NCBI RefSeq assembly: GCF_020103725.1
Contig: NZ_JAHXBG010000013.1
Coordinates: 1 to 64,000, forward strand
Direction of reading: 5' to 3'
Length of the DNA stretch: 64,000 nucleotides
Source: Hyalangium gracile
Lineage (GTDB): Bacteria > Myxococcota > Myxococcia > Myxococcales > Myxococcaceae
Positions 1-8,903 of the stretch are shown here, piece after piece. Both the position numbers and the translations under genes were made by a program. The notes under the pieces were generated by a model. The model was not told the origin of the DNA, ran no database searches, and saw nothing but the letters and a program-made list of their open reading frames with translations. Each line of letters starts with the position of its first letter. The stretch's first letter is position 1.

Positions 1-73
1 GGCCTCGTCCCTTCTGCATCCCTCCAACGTAGGCCCCTCCCGGCTCTTGTGTCAGGAACTTTTGCCTACCTAC

Positions 74-1213
74 TTAGATGGGCATGAAGACCTTGAAGCC
101 GCTGCGGCCGCTCGCGCCCAGGGTGTTGCTCTCCACGAAGTCGCTGTAGGAGCTGCGGCCGTCGCCCGAGGTGATGGCGGTATGGCCGTAGATGCTGCCC
201 AGGCGGGTGGAGGTCTTCTCCCAGGTGAGGATGAGGCCGGGGATCTTCAGCGCTTCGGCGAGCGACAGGTTCACCTGCTTGAACTTGTTCCTCGGCAGGT
301 TGTCGTCGATCTGGTTGCCGTTGCCCCACACCTTGATGCCGTAGGTCTGCTGAATGGCGCGGCTCACACCCGTGGCGCAGAGGCCCTGGCTCGAGTAGCC
401 ACCCATGCTCAACGCCACCGCGCGGGCCTTGTTGGCCAGAGTGGAGTTGCCGTGCACGCCACCGGTGCTGGGGGGAGTGGAGGGCGTGCCGCTCACCGTG
501 ATGCCGAGCTGGTTCCAGGTCTTCGGCCCGACGACGCCATCGGCGGTCAGACCCTTCGCGCTCTGGAAGGCCTTCACGGCCGCGGTGGTCTTCGGACCGA
601 ACTGGCCATCGGCCGCCCCGGCATTGAAGCCGAGCTGATTGAGCCGGTTCTGAAGCGCGGCCACCGGAGGGCCACTGTGGCCCTGCTTGAGCGTGGGGCC
701 GCTGCCGCCCGGAGCCGAAGGCGCCGAGGGACCCGCCGCGCCATTGAGCCTGGCCCACGTCTTCGGTCCGACGACGCCGTCAGCGGTCAGGCCCTTCGCG
801 CTCTGGAAGGCCTTCACGGCCGCGGTGGTCTTCGGGCCGAACTGGCCGTCCGCCGGGCCCGGGTTGAAGCCGTGCCGGGAGAGGAGGTTCTGCAGGTTGG
901 TGACGGCGGCGCCCTTGGACCCCTGCTTGAGCGTGGGGGTGGCTCCGCCCGAGCCGCCCGCGGTCAGCGCGGCCCACGTCTTCGGCCCGACAACGCCGTC
1001 GGCGGCGAGGCCCTTCGCGCTCTGGAAGGCCTTCACGGCCGCGGCCGTCTTCGGACCGAACTGGCCGTCGGCCGCGCCTGGCGAGAAGCCCGCGCTGGCC
1101 AGCGCCTGCTGAAGGGTCTTCACCGCGGCGCCGGACGAGCCGAGCTTCAGGGTGGGCTTGGAAGGTGAACTGGCTGCGGCAGTGGTGCTGCGTGTGGCGG
1201 CAGAAACCCGCAT
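74..1213 (-). CDS. Peptidoglycan-binding repeat protein with C-terminal amidohydrolase-like domain
   Basis: 379 aa. Three PG_binding_1-type modules (about residues 21-85, 93-158, 173-238) each carry the signature ADGQFGPKT and end in GVVGPKTW, joined by Gly/Ser/Pro linkers. The C-terminal part (about 255-379) has Cys279 in a GLCATGVSRAIQ helix and His344 in YGHTAI, the arrangement expected of a CHAP/NlpC-like cysteine hydrolase; that assignment is inference. It probably binds and cleaves peptidoglycan. No classical signal peptide is visible, so export may be non-classical or depend on lysis. ATG at 1213 follows GAGG at a good distance. The three modules are nearly identical in DNA (around 548-615, 788-855 and 1010-1077), which points to recent duplication or gene conversion. 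Divergent from the lipoprotein hydrolase at 1430. Confidence 0.85.
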   Translation of the reverse strand: MRVSAATRSTTAAASSPSKPTLKLGSSGAAVKTLQQALASAGFSPGAADGQFGPKTAAAVKAFQSAKGLAADGVVGPKTWAALTAGGSGGATPTLKQGSKGAAVTNLQNLLSRHGFNPGPADGQFGPKTTAAVKAFQSAKGLTADGVVGPKTWARLNGAAGPSAPSAPGGSGPTLKQGHSGPPVAALQNRLNQLGFNAGAADGQFGPKTTAAVKAFQSAKGLTADGVVGPKTWNQLGITVSGTPSTPPSTGGVHGNSTLANKARAVALSMGGYSSQGLCATGVSRAIQQTYGIKVWGNGNQIDDNLPRNKFKQVNLSLAEALKIPGLILTWEKTSTRLGSIYGHTAITSGDGRSSYSDFVESNTLGASGRSGFKVFMPI

Positions 1214-1429
1214 TTCGAGAACCTCGTGAAGAGTGACCGTACAAAGGTTATCGAGCCCTGAGGCCGGAAGTTGCGGAGTATGAGACGATGAGGAGCCCTG
1301 TGGAGGGGCTCTCCCTTCGCGCCGAGGCGAGGTCGAGCGATTTCAAGGGGTTCGTGACTGGGCGGCACGAGTCGTCCTTCCGTTCGCCTGGGATTCGCGA
1401 TCCTGCGTGTCACCTGGAAGGAAGCGACC

Positions 1430-4390
1430 ATGAAGAAGCTGCTGTTCGTCGTGGCATGGGCCCTGGCCGCCGTGGCCTGTGCTCCCGCCAGCTCCCCCGA
1501 GCCACCCCCCGTCATCCAGGATCCGAATCCGGAGCCGCCGCCACCCCCGCCGCCGCCACCCCCGCCGCCACCCCCGCCGCCGCCACCCCCGCCACCGCCG
1601 CCCGTCGTGGTCGCCCCGTTCGACCCGATCGCCTCTCCCATGGTCGTCCCCGCACCGAACGATCTGTTCGTCGATCCAACGACGGGCCTGATCAACGGGC
1701 CCATCGACTCCAGCGCCACCGCGGCACAGCAGGAGTTTACTCGGGACTACCTCAATACCCTCAACGGCGCTCCCACCCGCGTCACGGTGGGCACGAAGCT
1801 CGTCGACCTGGACAGGACCACGGTGACTGTCTCGACGGTGAAGTTCATCGATCTGCTGGAGGGCACGCCCATCGCCACGCCACCCGTCACGCCGACCGTG
1901 GCTTACGACGAGGACACCGACCAACTCACCCTCGCACCGCCTGCCGGCGGCTGGCCCAAGGGAGGCCGGTACGCCGTGGCGCTCATCGCGGGCGAGGCGG
2001 GCTTGAAGGGGCTGGGCGGCAAGGCGCTGGTGGGCTCGCCGATGTGGGAGCTCGTCTCCCAGCGGACGCCGCTCGTCACCTGTGACGATCTGAAGTCTCC
2101 GGACTGCGCGCTCGCCACGGACAAGATCCCCTCGGACAAGGTGGAGCCCGCCGAGCGCCTCGAGGAACAGCTCGCCCGAGCGCTGCGACTCGAGGACCTG
2201 CGCCGCGCCTACAAGCCGCTGCTGGATTCCATCGCGGAGCAGGGGGTGAATCGCGGCGACATCGTGCTGCTGTGGACCTTCCGCATCATGAACCACCCGG
2301 AGGTGACGTTCGATCCCGCCACCGGCGTCATGCCCTTCCCCAACGATCTGCTGCTGCTGCGCAACCCGGATGGCTCCGCGCACCTGAACCTGCCAATACC
2401 GCCCAATGCCCCGCCCTCGCAGGTGCAGCTCATCCAGGGCCTGAACACGCTGGATGGCTTCTCCACCACGGCGCCCATCCTCTCGGAGAACAGCGACGTG
2501 CGAGGGGCCCTCGACACCGGCCGCGTGGACGCGACGAGCCTGGCAGCGGGCACGAGGATCCTCAAGCTGACGCCAGGTGGCACGGCCCCCAACGTGAAGG
2601 CGTGCATCGACTGCGCCTCGAGCCGGAACCCGGACGGCACCCTCCCGAACAACCCGCAGCAACTGCAGCTCGTGCCGCAGGTGCCGCTGGACGGGCAGTC
2701 CACCTACGTGGCCACGGTGACGACGGACCTGAAGGACGAGCGGGGCCGGCACGTGGCGCCCACGGTGGTGTTCGCGCTGTTGCGCCTGAGCCACCCGTTG
2801 GTGGTGGACGGCAAGAGCCAGGTGACCGGAGTCTCGGACCTGCAGGCCCAGACGCTCGAGCCGCTCCGCGCGGGGCTCGCGGCGACGCTCGACACGCTGG
2901 CGGAGCAGGGGATGCCGCGCTCGAAGCTCGCGCTGGCATGGGCGTTCACCACGCAGAGCACGGTGTCCACGCTCCAGAAGATACACGCGCTGCCGGCAGC
3001 CGTGTACGGCCCCGCGGGCCTCCCCAACCAGCCGCTCTACCTGGTCGACATCACGACGCAGCTCAAGGCGCAGCTGGCGGCGCAAGGCCTCTCCAGCGAC
3101 AACATCGGCAAGGCCTTCCAGGGCGCGCTCTTCCTGCCCTTCGCGCTGACGGGGAGCGGGGGGACCCTGAACCCCGCCCAGCCTCGGTTCGATCGCGTTC
3201 CGTTCCTGCTGACACTGCCAGGCGCCAGCACGCCAGCGCAGGGCTACCCCATCACCCTCTTCAGCCACGGGTTCATGGGCAGCCGCGACAGCGTGCTCCC
3301 CCTGCTCGATGCGCTGGCGGGGGCAGGGCGCGCGACCGTCGCGGTGGATGCCGTCTTCCATGGTGACCGCAGCAGCTGCGCGGGTATCACCGCGGCCGCG
3401 GGCCTCATGGATCCGAGCAATGGGCTCCCCATCGACACTCCCGACAAGGCCTGCGCCACGGGGACGTGCGACACGGTCGCGGGCAGTCCCTCGTATGGAC
3501 GCTGCATCTCCGCCACACGGAGCGCCTGTGATCCGTCTTCCGCGGCGGCGGTTCCTGGCGACTTCGTGTGCGCTCAGGCGAACCAGGGCCGCTGCCTGTC
3601 GACGAGCCTGACGGACCCCACACAGGGGGTCTGCGAGGGAGGGAGCTTCAAGGGCGGCTCCGGCATGCCGTACATCTCCGGCTGGAACTTCATCGACATG
3701 TCCAACCTGTTCGCGATGCGCGACAACTTCCGCCAGGGCACCCTCGATCACGCGCAGCTCGCGCGCGTGCTCGAGGCGGGAGGGCTCGACACCCTGCTCG
3801 CGGCGCGGGGGGCTGGGAAGCTCGATGGCACGCGGATCGACTACCTGGGCCAGAGCCTCGGGGGCCTCCTGGGAAGTCTCTACACCTCCGTATCACCGGA
3901 CGTCCGGCACGTGGTGCTCAATGTCCCAGGCGGAGACCTGACCCAGCTGCTGCTGACCTCTCCCTCCTTCGTCAGCACGCGCGTCCGCTTCCTGGAAGGC
4001 CTTGCTGCCCAGGGCATCCAGCAGGGCACGCCGGTCTTCGATCGGTACCTCGGGTACTCCCGGATGATCCTCGACCCGGCCGATCCCGTGAACTACGCCT
4101 ATCACGTGGAGAACGGGGCCGCCGTTCCCGAGGGCCGCGAGGCGCTCATCCAATCCATCGACCAGGATCAGGTCGTCCCCAACCCGACGACCGAGGCGCT
4201 CATCTCCGCCGCCAACCGGGCCAGCGACAACAAGAAGAAGGTGACGGCCTTCAAGTTCACGTTCGACACGGTGCAGCTGCCACCCTCACAGCGCCACGGC
4301 TTCCTGAGCTCCCCCAATGTCCCGCCAGAGATCCGCAGTCAGGCTCAGAGCCAGGCGATCGGGTTCCTGGACACCGGAGGCCTCCCGTAG
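1430..4390 (+). CDS. Lipoprotein alpha/beta-hydrolase (lipase-like) with polyproline linker
   Basis: 986 aa. The N-terminus MKKLLFVVAWALAAVAC is a lipoprotein-type signal with the modified Cys at 17. It is followed by 23 consecutive proline codons (about 1534-1602), which probably form a stiff spacer away from the membrane. The long middle region resembles the N-terminal part of bacterial extracellular lipases. The hydrolase fold begins near residue 605 with the oxyanion motif FSHGF (His613-Gly614). The nucleophile elbow is GQSLGG with Ser809; a candidate acid lies in DQDQVVPN (about 912) and a candidate His in QRHGF (about 955). A Cys-rich insertion sits between 650 and 735. The start follows GGAAGG. 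The substrate cannot be read from sequence; esterase or lipase activity is the likely class. A dispersed repeat begins within 10 bases of the stop. Confidence 0.85.
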   Translation: MKKLLFVVAWALAAVACAPASSPEPPPVIQDPNPEPPPPPPPPPPPPPPPPPPPPPPPVVVAPFDPIASPMVVPAPNDLFVDPTTGLINGPIDSSATAAQQEFTRDYLNTLNGAPTRVTVGTKLVDLDRTTVTVSTVKFIDLLEGTPIATPPVTPTVAYDEDTDQLTLAPPAGGWPKGGRYAVALIAGEAGLKGLGGKALVGSPMWELVSQRTPLVTCDDLKSPDCALATDKIPSDKVEPAERLEEQLARALRLEDLRRAYKPLLDSIAEQGVNRGDIVLLWTFRIMNHPEVTFDPATGVMPFPNDLLLLRNPDGSAHLNLPIPPNAPPSQVQLIQGLNTLDGFSTTAPILSENSDVRGALDTGRVDATSLAAGTRILKLTPGGTAPNVKACIDCASSRNPDGTLPNNPQQLQLVPQVPLDGQSTYVATVTTDLKDERGRHVAPTVVFALLRLSHPLVVDGKSQVTGVSDLQAQTLEPLRAGLAATLDTLAEQGMPRSKLALAWAFTTQSTVSTLQKIHALPAAVYGPAGLPNQPLYLVDITTQLKAQLAAQGLSSDNIGKAFQGALFLPFALTGSGGTLNPAQPRFDRVPFLLTLPGASTPAQGYPITLFSHGFMGSRDSVLPLLDALAGAGRATVAVDAVFHGDRSSCAGITAAAGLMDPSNGLPIDTPDKACATGTCDTVAGSPSYGRCISATRSACDPSSAAAVPGDFVCAQANQGRCLSTSLTDPTQGVCEGGSFKGGSGMPYISGWNFIDMSNLFAMRDNFRQGTLDHAQLARVLEAGGLDTLLAARGAGKLDGTRIDYLGQSLGGLLGSLYTSVSPDVRHVVLNVPGGDLTQLLLTSPSFVSTRVRFLEGLAAQGIQQGTPVFDRYLGYSRMILDPADPVNYAYHVENGAAVPEGREALIQSIDQDQVVPNPTTEALISAANRASDNKKKVTAFKFTFDTVQLPPSQRHGFLSSPNVPPEIRSQAQSQAIGFLDTGGLP

Positions 4391-4398
4391 CTGCCTGG

Positions 4399-4505
4399 CC
4401 TGGCGCACTTTCTGCGAACTGGTCTGCTTGTCATACCAGTTGGGCACCGGTCCGCTCACAGGGGACCTCCGTGGCCAGGCAGTGGCCTTGCCACGGGAGC
4501 CTCCC
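4399..4505 (+). repeat. Dispersed intergenic repeat, copy 1 (structured)
   Basis: About 107 nt, nearly identical to 11346-11453 and 14614-14721. Two inverted repeats are visible. AACTGGT pairs with ACCAGTT around an 11-nt loop, and CTCCGTGGC pairs with GCCACGGGAG with one bulge. This copy starts just after the hydrolase stop codon and lacks the 5-prime extension shared by copies 2 and 3. It may be a small RNA, a 3-prime-end element or a MITE; no function is known to me. Confidence 0.85.
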
Positions 4506-4578
4506 CACCCCTTCAGCCCCAGCGCCTTGCTTCAGTCCACACAAGCACCAACCAGGAGTGGGTTGGTCGCGAGGACAG

Positions 4579-4602
4579 CCGACATGACGGCTGTCATGTC
4601 GG
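4579..4602 (+). promoter_or_regulatory. Probable enhancer (UAS) of the 4794 kinase promoter
   Basis: A perfect 10-bp inverted repeat, CCGACATGAC and GTCATGTCGG, separated by 4 bases. It lies 77 bp upstream of the sigma54-type promoter at 4680. Its right half, GCTGTCATGTCGG (4590-4602), is repeated exactly upstream of the peptide gene on the other strand (8851-8839), in the same orientation relative to that promoter. This is the classic layout of a binding site for a sigma54 activator; the likely binder is the protein encoded at 8904-10496 (inference). Confidence 0.6.
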
Positions 4603-4679
4603 ATCGGCTCCGGCGGCATGCTTCCCAGCAGCCGCCTGGCGCAGCTCCGCTCTCGCTTGCCCGAAAGGGCACTCGTGGG

Positions 4680-4695
4680 TGGCACCTGTCTTGCT
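4680..4695 (+). promoter_or_regulatory. Sigma54-type promoter of the 4794 kinase gene
   Basis: TGGCACCTGTCTTGCT matches the -24/-12 consensus TGGCAC-N5-TTGCW, with the invariant GG and GC at the required 10-nt spacing. Transcription would start near 4707 and give a leader of about 87 nt. Confidence 0.7.
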
Positions 4696-4793
4696 CTATG
4701 AACCGGAGGCTTGACGATGGCCGGGCAGCCCCTGCCATCCCTTGCCGCAACTCCACGAGCGGCAACCGAACGTAGCTGTTGGGGGGAGGCTGT

Positions 4794-7700
4794 ATGCATG
4801 ACGCGCGCGAGGAAGACCTCGAGGTTGCGCTGAAGAGGGGTTTCATCTCACCGGCTGAAGTGGATGCCTTGCGTGAGGAGTCCCGTGCCAAGGCTCGCAG
4901 CCCCCTGCAGCTGCTGCACGAACGGGGCATCATCTCCGAGGAGACGCTCCTCGGGCTCCTGCAAGACAGGCTGGAGACGCCGGAACTGCGCAAGCCGAAC
5001 CCGTCCGAGGCGGACACCCTGCCGCCAGGCTCGGCTCGCGGCCCCGGCGCGCCAGCGGATGTGGCCTTCCCTGTCCCCGGCTGGGAGCGCTATCAGTTCG
5101 TCAGGCTGCTGGGCCAGGGGGGCATGGGACAGGTGTTCCTCGCGTATGATCCGCGCCTGCACCGCAACGTGGCCCTCAAGTTCGTCCGCGGGCAGAGCAC
5201 GGAGCTCGTCAGCCGGCTGATCTCCGAGGCTCGCGCCCAGGCCCGCGTCCAGCACGAGAGCGTCTGTCATGTGCACGAGGTGGGCGAGGTTCAGGGGCTC
5301 CCGTACATCGCCATGCAGCACGTGAACGGGCAGCCGCTGAGCTCCTTCACCGGTAGGCTCACCGTGGCCCAGCAGGCCATGCTCGTGCGCGACGCGGCCC
5401 TGGGCATCCATGCCGCCCACGAGGCGGGGCTCATCCACCGCGACATCAAGCCCTCCAACATCCTCGTCGAGCAGGCCGCGGATGGCCGACTCCATCCCTA
5501 CGTGGTGGACTTCGGCCTGGCACGCGATTGGCGGGCCAAGGGGCTCACCGAGACGGGGGCGGTGCTCGGCACTCCCCACTTCATGGCTCCGGAGCAGGCT
5601 CGCGGCGAGGTGAAACGCCTGGACTGGCGGGCCGACGTCTACAGCCTGGGCGCGACGTTCTACCAGCTGCTGACGGGCAAGCTGCCTGTCCCCGGTGAGA
5701 ATGCCCTGGAGGTGCTCAACCACATCGCTACCGTGGACCCGCAGCCTCCGCGCGCCATCGATCCCCGCATCCCCCAGGATCTCGAAGCCATCGTCCTCAA
5801 GTGTCTGGAGAAGGAGCGCTCGGCCCGCTACGACTCGATGCTCGCCCTGATCGAGGATCTGGACCGCTTCCTCGCGGGCGAGCCCGTCAAGGCGCGCTCC
5901 ACCGGTCTTCGCTACCAGCTGTACAAGAAGGCCCGGAAGCACCGGCGCATGGTGGCCGTGGCCGCGGTGGCGCTGCTGGCCGTCACCGGCGCGCTGGGGT
6001 GGGCGGGATACACGCGCCGCCAGGCGCTCCAACGCGAGGAGTTCACGCGCCGCTTCACGACGAGGATCGAGCGCATCGAATCCCTGGCCCGCCTCGATGC
6101 GCTCGCTCCCATCCATGACGCGAGCAGGCTGCGTGGGGAGCTTCACGCGCAGGTGATGGCGTTGGAGGCGGAGATCCACGAAGCGGGGCCCCTGGCGGTG
6201 GGGGCGGGGTACTACGCGCAGGGCTGCGGCTATCTGGCGCTCGGCGAGGAAGAGAAGGCCCTGGAGAAGCTGCAGGCCGCATGGGCCGCCGACTTCCGGG
6301 AGCCACGGGTGGCCCTCGCTCTGGCCCGGGTGATGAGCAAGCTGTACCGCAGGGAGCGTCTCGAGGCGGCGCGGCTGTCCGTTCAGCAGGGACGGACCGA
6401 GCCGGCGCTGGACGCGTCGCGGCTGCTCGAGAGCCCTTACCGTCGAGGCGCCATGGATTACCTCGCGCTGAGCGAGGAGGCGGATGGCTTCTCTCCCGCT
6501 TGGGGGAGCGCGCTGATCGCTTTCTATGATGAAGACTTCGATGCGGCCCTGAAGTGGCTCGACGCGATGCAGGCCCCAGCGCCCTGGCAATACGAAGCGT
6601 TTCAGCTCCGGGGAGACATCCTCCGGGTCCGTGCGGCCCGGCTCGTGGCGGCAGGCGACTTCGAGAAGGCCCGGAAGGACTTCGATGGCGGCCGCCAGGC
6701 CTACTCCTCCGCCGAGGAGATCGGCCGTAGCGAGCTGGCCATCCCCCTGGCCCAGGCGGAGCTGGAGCTCACGCAGCTGATCATGGAGATCCATCACAAG
6801 GGCCACACGGAGGAGTGCTTCCGGCGCGGAAGGGCTGCCATCTCGCGCGCGTTGCTGATCGCGCCAGCGTCCGTCGAGGCCTTGCTCCTGGACGCCCAGC
6901 TGCACCAGCGCCTGGCGGAGCACAAGCTCAACGCGGGCAGCTACGCCGAGGCAGGTGCGCTCATCGAGCATGCCCTCGCCACCGCCCGGAAGGCCCACGC
7001 CCAGGCGCCGCGCGTCCACCTGGAGCTGGCACAGGTGCTCATCCTCCAAGGACGACTCCTCGCCCTCACGCACCAGCCTCCGGGCACTCCGCTCACCCAG
7101 GCGCTCGAGCTGCTCGATCAGGTGAAGGAGAAGGACCGCGATGCCAGCTACATGCACCAGCGCGGCCTGCTCTTCGCCTCCTGGGCCGAATACGGGACCG
7201 GCTCCGAGAGCACGGCTTCCCATCTCGACCATGCCATCGATGCCTTTCGTCAGGCGACCGTGCTCGATGGCGAGCTACGTCCAGCCTGGACCAACCTGGC
7301 GAAGAACCTCCTCAGGCGAGAGCGGCGCCAGGACGTCAAGGAGCCGGAGGAAGACCTGAAGCGGGCTCAGCAAGCCGTCGAGAAGGCCATGGCCCTGGGC
7401 TCTCAGGACCACGTGGTCCATTACTATGCAGGCAAGGTTCATGAGAGGAAGGCGGCGCGGATCCTGGTCCGGGGGGGCGATGCCCAAGCGGAGTGGCAAG
7501 GCGCGCGCGCGGCGTACGAGCGTGCGATTCGCATCAATGCTCGGGAGCCCTATCTCCATGACTGCCTGGGGGCCGTGCTCAATGAGCTGGCACGCGAGGA
7601 GTGGAGGCACGCGCGTGAGCCATTTTCGCTCCTGAATCAAGCGCAGTCCAGCTATGAAAAGGCCTACGGGCTGAATCCCCAGTTCACCAGTGCCCTCAGC

Positions 7701-8306
7701 AACGTCAGTGATACATGGGTCCTGCGCGCGCTCTATCAATCCGAGCGGGGCGAGTCACCCGAGGCCAGCCTCCTGGCGGCACGCTCCGCGCTGACACTCG
7801 CGCACGAGCAATCCCCGTCGGCCTGGTGGATCCAGGCCAACCTGGGAGCCGTTCATGTCCTGATGGGGGCTTTCGAGCTGAGCCAGGAGCGCGATCCCTC
7901 TCAGAGCCTGCGGCTCGCCGAGGACACCCTCCGCGCGGCGTTGGCTGGCACGCAAGACGATCCGCAGATCTGGCGCTACCGCGGGCAGCTTCGGGGCCTC
8001 CAGGCCCGTTGGCGGCTCCACCTGGGCCAGCGCCAGAATCTGGATGAAGACTTCGCGCAGGCGGTGAGTGACTTCCAGCGGGCCCTCGAGCTCACGGACC
8101 GCACGCACGACACGCGGAAGACCGAGTACCTGCTTGCCTTTGGCCGGTTCTGCTGTGAATGGGCCTCGCTCGGGCTGGGTGAGAGCGCCAGGGAGGCTCA
8201 GCGGCTTGGGCTCCAGAAGCTGCAGGCCGTCTTGAAGGGCTCACCCCAGGTGCCGGGCACACTCGAACTCCGCCGGTGCTTGCGTGGAGCGGAGCCCGCC
8301 CCGTAG
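4794..8306 (+). CDS. Membrane Ser/Thr protein kinase with TPR-rich C-terminus
   Basis: 1170 aa from ATG 4794, preceded by GGGGGGAGG. A TTG five codons upstream is less likely. After an N-terminal helical segment, a complete Hanks-type kinase domain spans about residues 98-365: glycine loop LGQGGMG, Lys129 in VALK, HRD at 215-217, DFG at 239-241 and an APE motif. A transmembrane helix follows (about 383-403). The remaining 770 residues are helical with TPR-like repeats and would face the other side of the membrane or act as a scaffold. It probably phosphorylates regulatory proteins in response to an envelope or protein-interaction signal. The gene stands alone behind its own sigma54-type promoter and enhancer, which links it to the activator gene at 8904-10496. 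Confidence 0.9.
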   Translation: MHDAREEDLEVALKRGFISPAEVDALREESRAKARSPLQLLHERGIISEETLLGLLQDRLETPELRKPNPSEADTLPPGSARGPGAPADVAFPVPGWERYQFVRLLGQGGMGQVFLAYDPRLHRNVALKFVRGQSTELVSRLISEARAQARVQHESVCHVHEVGEVQGLPYIAMQHVNGQPLSSFTGRLTVAQQAMLVRDAALGIHAAHEAGLIHRDIKPSNILVEQAADGRLHPYVVDFGLARDWRAKGLTETGAVLGTPHFMAPEQARGEVKRLDWRADVYSLGATFYQLLTGKLPVPGENALEVLNHIATVDPQPPRAIDPRIPQDLEAIVLKCLEKERSARYDSMLALIEDLDRFLAGEPVKARSTGLRYQLYKKARKHRRMVAVAAVALLAVTGALGWAGYTRRQALQREEFTRRFTTRIERIESLARLDALAPIHDASRLRGELHAQVMALEAEIHEAGPLAVGAGYYAQGCGYLALGEEEKALEKLQAAWAADFREPRVALALARVMSKLYRRERLEAARLSVQQGRTEPALDASRLLESPYRRGAMDYLALSEEADGFSPAWGSALIAFYDEDFDAALKWLDAMQAPAPWQYEAFQLRGDILRVRAARLVAAGDFEKARKDFDGGRQAYSSAEEIGRSELAIPLAQAELELTQLIMEIHHKGHTEECFRRGRAAISRALLIAPASVEALLLDAQLHQRLAEHKLNAGSYAEAGALIEHALATARKAHAQAPRVHLELAQVLILQGRLLALTHQPPGTPLTQALELLDQVKEKDRDASYMHQRGLLFASWAEYGTGSESTASHLDHAIDAFRQATVLDGELRPAWTNLAKNLLRRERRQDVKEPEEDLKRAQQAVEKAMALGSQDHVVHYYAGKVHERKAARILVRGGDAQAEWQGARAAYERAIRINAREPYLHDCLGAVLNELAREEWRHAREPFSLLNQAQSSYEKAYGLNPQFTSALSNVSDTWVLRALYQSERGESPEASLLAARSALTLAHEQSPSAWWIQANLGAVHVLMGAFELSQERDPSQSLRLAEDTLRAALAGTQDDPQIWRYRGQLRGLQARWRLHLGQRQNLDEDFAQAVSDFQRALELTDRTHDTRKTEYLLAFGRFCCEWASLGLGESAREAQRLGLQKLQAVLKGSPQVPGTLELRRCLRGAEPAP

Positions 8307-8328
8307 CAGCCGCTGGGGTGACGCGGAG

Positions 8329-8354
8329 AGGCGCGAGGAGAGGGGCTCGCGCCT
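8329..8354. terminator. Stem-loop between convergent genes
   Basis: AGGCGCGAG and CTCGCGCCT form a perfect 9-bp stem around an 8-nt loop, between the stop of the kinase (8306) and the stop of the convergent peptide gene (8379). There is no T-tract, so it is either a non-canonical bidirectional terminator or only an RNA-stabilising hairpin. Confidence 0.5.
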
Positions 8355-8378
8355 GGGCGCTGACGGGGCTTGTGCGGC

Positions 8379-8651
8379 TCAGGAGGCTGCCGGATGCGTC
8401 ATCTCATTGGAATTCGGGGGGGGCTTGCTCGAGAGCGCCGCTGCGAGCTTGAGGCTGTGCTTCCGGAGGACGCCCACCAGCCCGTTGGGCTCGGTGGGGT
8501 TCTGGGTCTGCTGGTTGACCGCGAAGGCAGAGAGGATGAGCTTTCGGAGGAAGCCCACCAGCCCGTTGGGCTCCGTGGGGTTCTGGGTCGGGCGGTCGCT
8601 CGCGGAGGCGGAGTGGTTGTTCTCAGAAGCGGTTTGGGTGTCGTGACTCAT
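8379..8651 (-). CDS. Small repeat peptide of unknown function
   Basis: 90 aa, not recognised. A polar Ser/Thr/Asn-rich start is followed by two near-identical copies of NPTEPNGLVGFLRK (second copy NPTEPNGLVGVLRK), about 30 residues apart; each ends in a basic, hydrophobic stretch. There is no signal peptide or transmembrane helix. The start ATG (8651) lacks a strong Shine-Dalgarno sequence. A sigma54-like promoter (8756-8771) and enhancer (8839-8870) are correctly placed upstream, and the sigma54 activator gene lies immediately beyond on the same strand. This context is the main argument that the frame is real. It could be a signalling or modified (RiPP-like) peptide or a kinase substrate; none of these is shown. 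Confidence 0.6.
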   Translation of the reverse strand: MSHDTQTASENNHSASASDRPTQNPTEPNGLVGFLRKLILSAFAVNQQTQNPTEPNGLVGVLRKHSLKLAAALSSKPPPNSNEMTHPAAS

Positions 8652-8755
8652 GGGGTTGTCTCAGGGATTGAGGTTTTGTGACTCAGCCGTCGAGGGAGAG
8701 GGAATTCAAAGTGAACTCTCGGCTTGCGCCTCTCGACGACCTTGCAGGTTGTTTC

Positions 8756-8771
8756 TTCAACGGACGTGCCA
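8756..8771 (-). promoter_or_regulatory. Sigma54-like promoter of the small peptide gene
   Basis: On the minus strand TGGCACGTCCGTTGAA has a perfect -24 box (TGGCACG). The -12 box TTGA departs from TTGC at one base, with correct 10-nt spacing. The predicted start is near 8744, about 93 nt before the ATG at 8651. Confidence 0.55.
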
Positions 8772-8808
8772 CCCGCGGGAACGATTCCCCAGGGCGGGGA
8801 TGTCCGAA

Positions 8809-8824
8809 GCCCGACAAGTCGGGC
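8809..8824. promoter_or_regulatory. Palindrome between enhancer and promoter of the peptide gene
   Basis: GCCCGAC and GTCGGGC flank AA, giving a 7-bp-arm palindrome too tight for a hairpin but suitable as a dimeric protein-binding site. It sits 38 bp upstream of the -24 box. Its function is unproven. Confidence 0.4.
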
Positions 8825-8838
8825 CCGGAAACCGCGCG

Positions 8839-8870
8839 CCGACATGACAGCGCCGTGCCGGTGGCATGAC
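8839..8870 (-). promoter_or_regulatory. Probable enhancer (UAS) of the small peptide promoter
   Basis: On the minus strand this contains GCTGTCATGTCGG (8851-8839), identical to 13 bp upstream of the 4794 kinase promoter. A second half-site, GTCATGCC, lies 5-prime of it (8870-8863). It is 67 bp upstream of the -24 box, a normal position for a sigma54 enhancer. Confidence 0.55.
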
Positions 8871-8903
8871 GGAGCCGCGCCCGGGGCGCAGCCGGCGGGG
8901 GGC

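Noticed and set aside
1343-3751. 802-aa minus-strand open frame
   Set aside because: Lies antisense to the lipoprotein hydrolase. Arg/Ala/Gly-rich low-complexity product with no domains; a GC-rich shadow.
4848-7232. 794-aa minus-strand open frame opposite the TPR kinase
   Set aside because: Covers clear kinase and TPR coding on the plus strand; composition typical of antisense GC-rich frames.
8284-8681. Plus-strand frames over the small peptide gene
   Set aside because: They also translate the repeats, but lack a promoter or RBS context; the minus frame has a sigma54 promoter and enhancer.
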